This document shows positions 62,305-64,000 of a DNA stretch of 64,000 bases, one piece after another. The notes under the pieces are model-generated. The model saw nothing but the letters and a program-made list of their open reading frames with translations. It was not told the origin of the DNA and ran no database searches. Origin of the DNA: Pseudarcicella hirudinis (GTDB lineage: Bacteria; Bacteroidota; Bacteroidia; Cytophagales; Spirosomataceae). Positions within the stretch are counted from its first letter, which is position 1, and each line of letters starts with the position of its first letter. Made by a program: the position numbers and the translations under genes. The stretch covers positions 513,670 to 577,669 of the forward strand of contig NZ_FOXH01000002.1 of NCBI RefSeq assembly GCF_900115665.1. The letters run 5' to 3'.

Positions 62305-63549
62305 ATGATTCATATGGAGACGATCACCGATATTTTAAATATTCAGGAAATCAGAGCTGATTTTCCAATCCTCGATCAGGAGATCAATGGTAAAAAATTG
62401 GTTTATTTTGATAATGCTGCTACTACTCAGAAGCCTACTCCGGTAATTAATGCCATTGCTCATTATTATAATTTTGACAATGCTAATATTCACCGTGGAA
62501 TCCACACGCTTGCTGAAAGAGCAACCCGGGATTTTGAGGCATCGAGAACAGCAATCAGGGATTTTTTGGGAGCGTCTTCTACCGAAGAGATTATTTTTAC
62601 CTCCGGTACTACGCAGGGAATTAACCTTGTAGCAAGTACCTACGGAAGAAAGTTTATCAATGCCGGAGATGAAATTATCATTTCGGGGATGGAACACCAT
62701 TCCAATATTGTACCCTGGCAAATGCTTTGTGAGGAGAAGGGTATCGTATTAAAGGTAATTCCGGTTTCGGATGAGGGTGAACTCGATCTGGAAGCTTTTG
62801 AAAAACTTCTTTCTGAAAAAGTAAAACTTGTGTCATTTAATCATGTCTCCAATTCATTAGGAACGATTAATCCTGTAAAAACGATTGTTGACCTGGCACA
62901 TAAGTTCGGTGCAAAAGTACTGGTTGATGGTGCTCAGGCTACTTCCCATATCAATATTGATGTTCAGGCTTTGGATGTAGATTTTTATGTGTTTTCTGCA
63001 CATAAACTTTACGGGCCTACAGGAATGGGAGTTTTGTACGGGAAAAAGGATATTCTGAATGCAATGCCTCCTTACATGGGTGGCGGGGAAATGATTAAAG
63101 AAGTTACTTTTGAGAAAACGACTTACAATGAATTACCCTATAAATTTGAAGCCGGAACACCAAATATTGCAGATGTAGTGGCTTTGAAAACTGCACTGGA
63201 ATATACAGATAAATTGGGCAGGGAGAATATTGCAGCACATGAAAACATGCTTCTGAACTATGCAACAGATCAACTGAGGGAAATAGAAGGTTTGAGAATT
63301 ATCGGTAATGCCAAAAATAAAATTTCAGTTTTGAGTTTTGTAATTGATGGTATTCATCATCAGGATATTGGCGTTTTGCTTGATAATCAAGGCATTGCAG
63401 TAAGAACCGGACACCATTGTACTCAACCTTTGATGCAAAGATTTAATATTTTAGGAACTTCGAGGGCTTCATTTGCCGTTTACAATACAACAGAAGAAAT
63501 TGACCGACTCGTTGCAGGTCTGCATAAAACGATTAAAATGCTTAAATAA
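62305..63549 (+). CDS. sufS: Cysteine desulfurase SufS
   Basis: 414 residues, group II cysteine desulfurase. PLP lysine Lys234 in VFSAHKLYGPTG, catalytic Cys372 in RTGHHCTQPLMQ with the short loop of SufS, N-terminal FPILDQEINGKKLVYFDNAATTQKP. Provides persulfide sulfur for cluster assembly, transferred through SufE. ATG at 62305 or 62314 (METITD); the second gives 411 residues. Confidence 0.97.
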   Translation: MIHMETITDILNIQEIRADFPILDQEINGKKLVYFDNAATTQKPTPVINAIAHYYNFDNANIHRGIHTLAERATRDFEASRTAIRDFLGASSTEEIIFTSGTTQGINLVASTYGRKFINAGDEIIISGMEHHSNIVPWQMLCEEKGIVLKVIPVSDEGELDLEAFEKLLSEKVKLVSFNHVSNSLGTINPVKTIVDLAHKFGAKVLVDGAQATSHINIDVQALDVDFYVFSAHKLYGPTGMGVLYGKKDILNAMPPYMGGGEMIKEVTFEKTTYNELPYKFEAGTPNIADVVALKTALEYTDKLGRENIAAHENMLLNYATDQLREIEGLRIIGNAKNKISVLSFVIDGIHHQDIGVLLDNQGIAVRTGHHCTQPLMQRFNILGTSRASFAVYNTTEEIDRLVAGLHKTIKMLK

Positions 63550-63633
63550 GTTTCAGTGGATAGTTTTAGCTTTCCGGAGAAGTGATTAAATATTTGAAAA
63601 AGGGAGAGAGGTTCGGAAAAATTTGAAATGATA

Positions 63634-64000
63634 ATGACAATTAACGAGACACAGGACGAAATCATTGAAGAGTTTGAGTTATTTGATGATTGGGCCGATA
63701 AGTACGAATATATTATTGATTTGGGCAAAAAGCTTGAAGGTATGCCCGAAGAGCAGAAAACAGAAGATAATATCATAAAAGGCTGCCAGAGCAGAGTTTG
63801 GCTGAACGCCAGAAAAGAGAATGAGAAGCTTGTTTTTGAAGCTGATTCTGAGGCAATTATCGTAAAAGGTCTGGTGCATATGCTTATCAGAGTTTTGTCA
63901 GGTCATACACCTCAGGAAATATATGATGCAGATCTTTATTTCATTGACAAGATAGGAATGAGTCAGCATCTGGCACAAACCCGCTCAAACGGACTGGCTT
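63634..64000 (+). CDS. sufE: SufE family sulfur-acceptor protein (3' truncated by window edge)
   Basis: About 122 of the usual 140 residues are in the window. The reading frame MTINETQDEIIEEFELFDDW continues with YIIDLGKKLEGMPEEQKTEDN, the acceptor Cys51 in IIKGCQSRVWL, and ends at QTRSNGLA. An alternative start two codons upstream at 63628 is possible. SufE takes persulfide from SufS Cys372 and raises its activity. It follows sufS by 84 bases, completing sufC-D-S-E. Confidence 0.93.
   Translation, partial: MTINETQDEIIEEFELFDDWADKYEYIIDLGKKLEGMPEEQKTEDNIIKGCQSRVWLNARKENEKLVFEADSEAIIVKGLVHMLIRVLSGHTPQEIYDADLYFIDKIGMSQHLAQTRSNGLA

Noticed and set aside
1-64000. tRNA, rRNA, CRISPR array, prophage
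   Set aside because: No T-loop and acceptor patterns, no spaced direct repeats and no phage structural genes were seen.

Overview
The window is an ordinary chromosomal stretch of a low-to-moderate GC member of the Bacteroidota, most likely order Cytophagales. Evidence: promoters of the TTTG-N19-TAnnTTTG type, almost no Shine-Dalgarno leaders, TonB-dependent receptors with carboxypeptidase-like N-terminal domains, a DUF4249 lipoprotein, a type IX secretion (T9SS) C-terminal domain, a PorT-like barrel, a PafA-type phosphatase and a short-form AMP nucleosidase. I cannot name the genus. No tRNA, rRNA, CRISPR array, prophage or complete insertion sequence was seen.

Layout. 1-1835: 3' half of metH with terminator. 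1.9-5.9 kb: reverse operon of TonB receptor, DUF4249 lipoprotein and GNAT acetyltransferase. 6.0-8.3 kb: reverse pair of lactonase and GH43. 8.4-12.3 kb: small heat-shock protein, two outer-membrane barrel proteins, RMD1-family protein, L,D-transpeptidase. 12.4-17.9 kb forward: small protein, metF with a structured leader, and a very large polytopic orphan histidine kinase. 18-24.4 kb: NUMOD4-HNH protein, CoA-binding protein, fabH, and a reverse cluster of alpha/beta hydrolase, RsmI-family methyltransferase, MBL hydrolase, pssA, purS. 24.9-29.9 kb: Oar-like TonB receptor and an unrecognised lipoprotein. 30-35.7 kb: UDP-xylose synthase and UDP-glucose dehydrogenase, PafA-like phosphatase, orphan HsdR-N nuclease domain, AMP nucleosidase. 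35.8-40.8 kb reverse: TPR protein, menA, glutathione peroxidase, argS. 41-46.9 kb forward: secreted unknown, tsaC/YrdC, CCA-adding enzyme, T9SS-exported sialate esterase-like enzyme. 46.9-51.7 kb reverse: dienoyl-CoA-reductase-like SDR behind a perfect palindrome, YceI with two MarR paralogues, BamA-like protein. 51.8-55.8 kb: maf, small membrane protein, IscA-type protein, CtlX and an arginine-deiminase family enzyme. 55.8-57.1 kb: 1.4 kb without genes holding a 165-bp inverted-repeat element. 57.2-59.5 kb: large DUF11 surface protein. 60-64 kb: sufC-sufD-sufS-sufE without sufB upstream.

Genes that work together: metH and metF (methyl-folate/methionine); ugd and uxs (UDP-glucose to UDP-glucuronate to UDP-xylose); the arginine deiminase relative and CtlX (arginine/citrulline); sufCDSE with the IscA-type carrier (Fe-S assembly); and TonB receptor with DUF4249 (outer-membrane uptake).

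The most interesting material is mostly non-coding: the 165-bp element at 56191-56355 that folds into a long rod with a 21-pair closing stem, perfect operator-like palindromes ahead of the SDR and fabH genes, tandem palindromes over a MarR-gene promoter, the metF leader, and a 12-bp intercistronic hairpin in the suf operon. I did not find a clear new multi-gene system.
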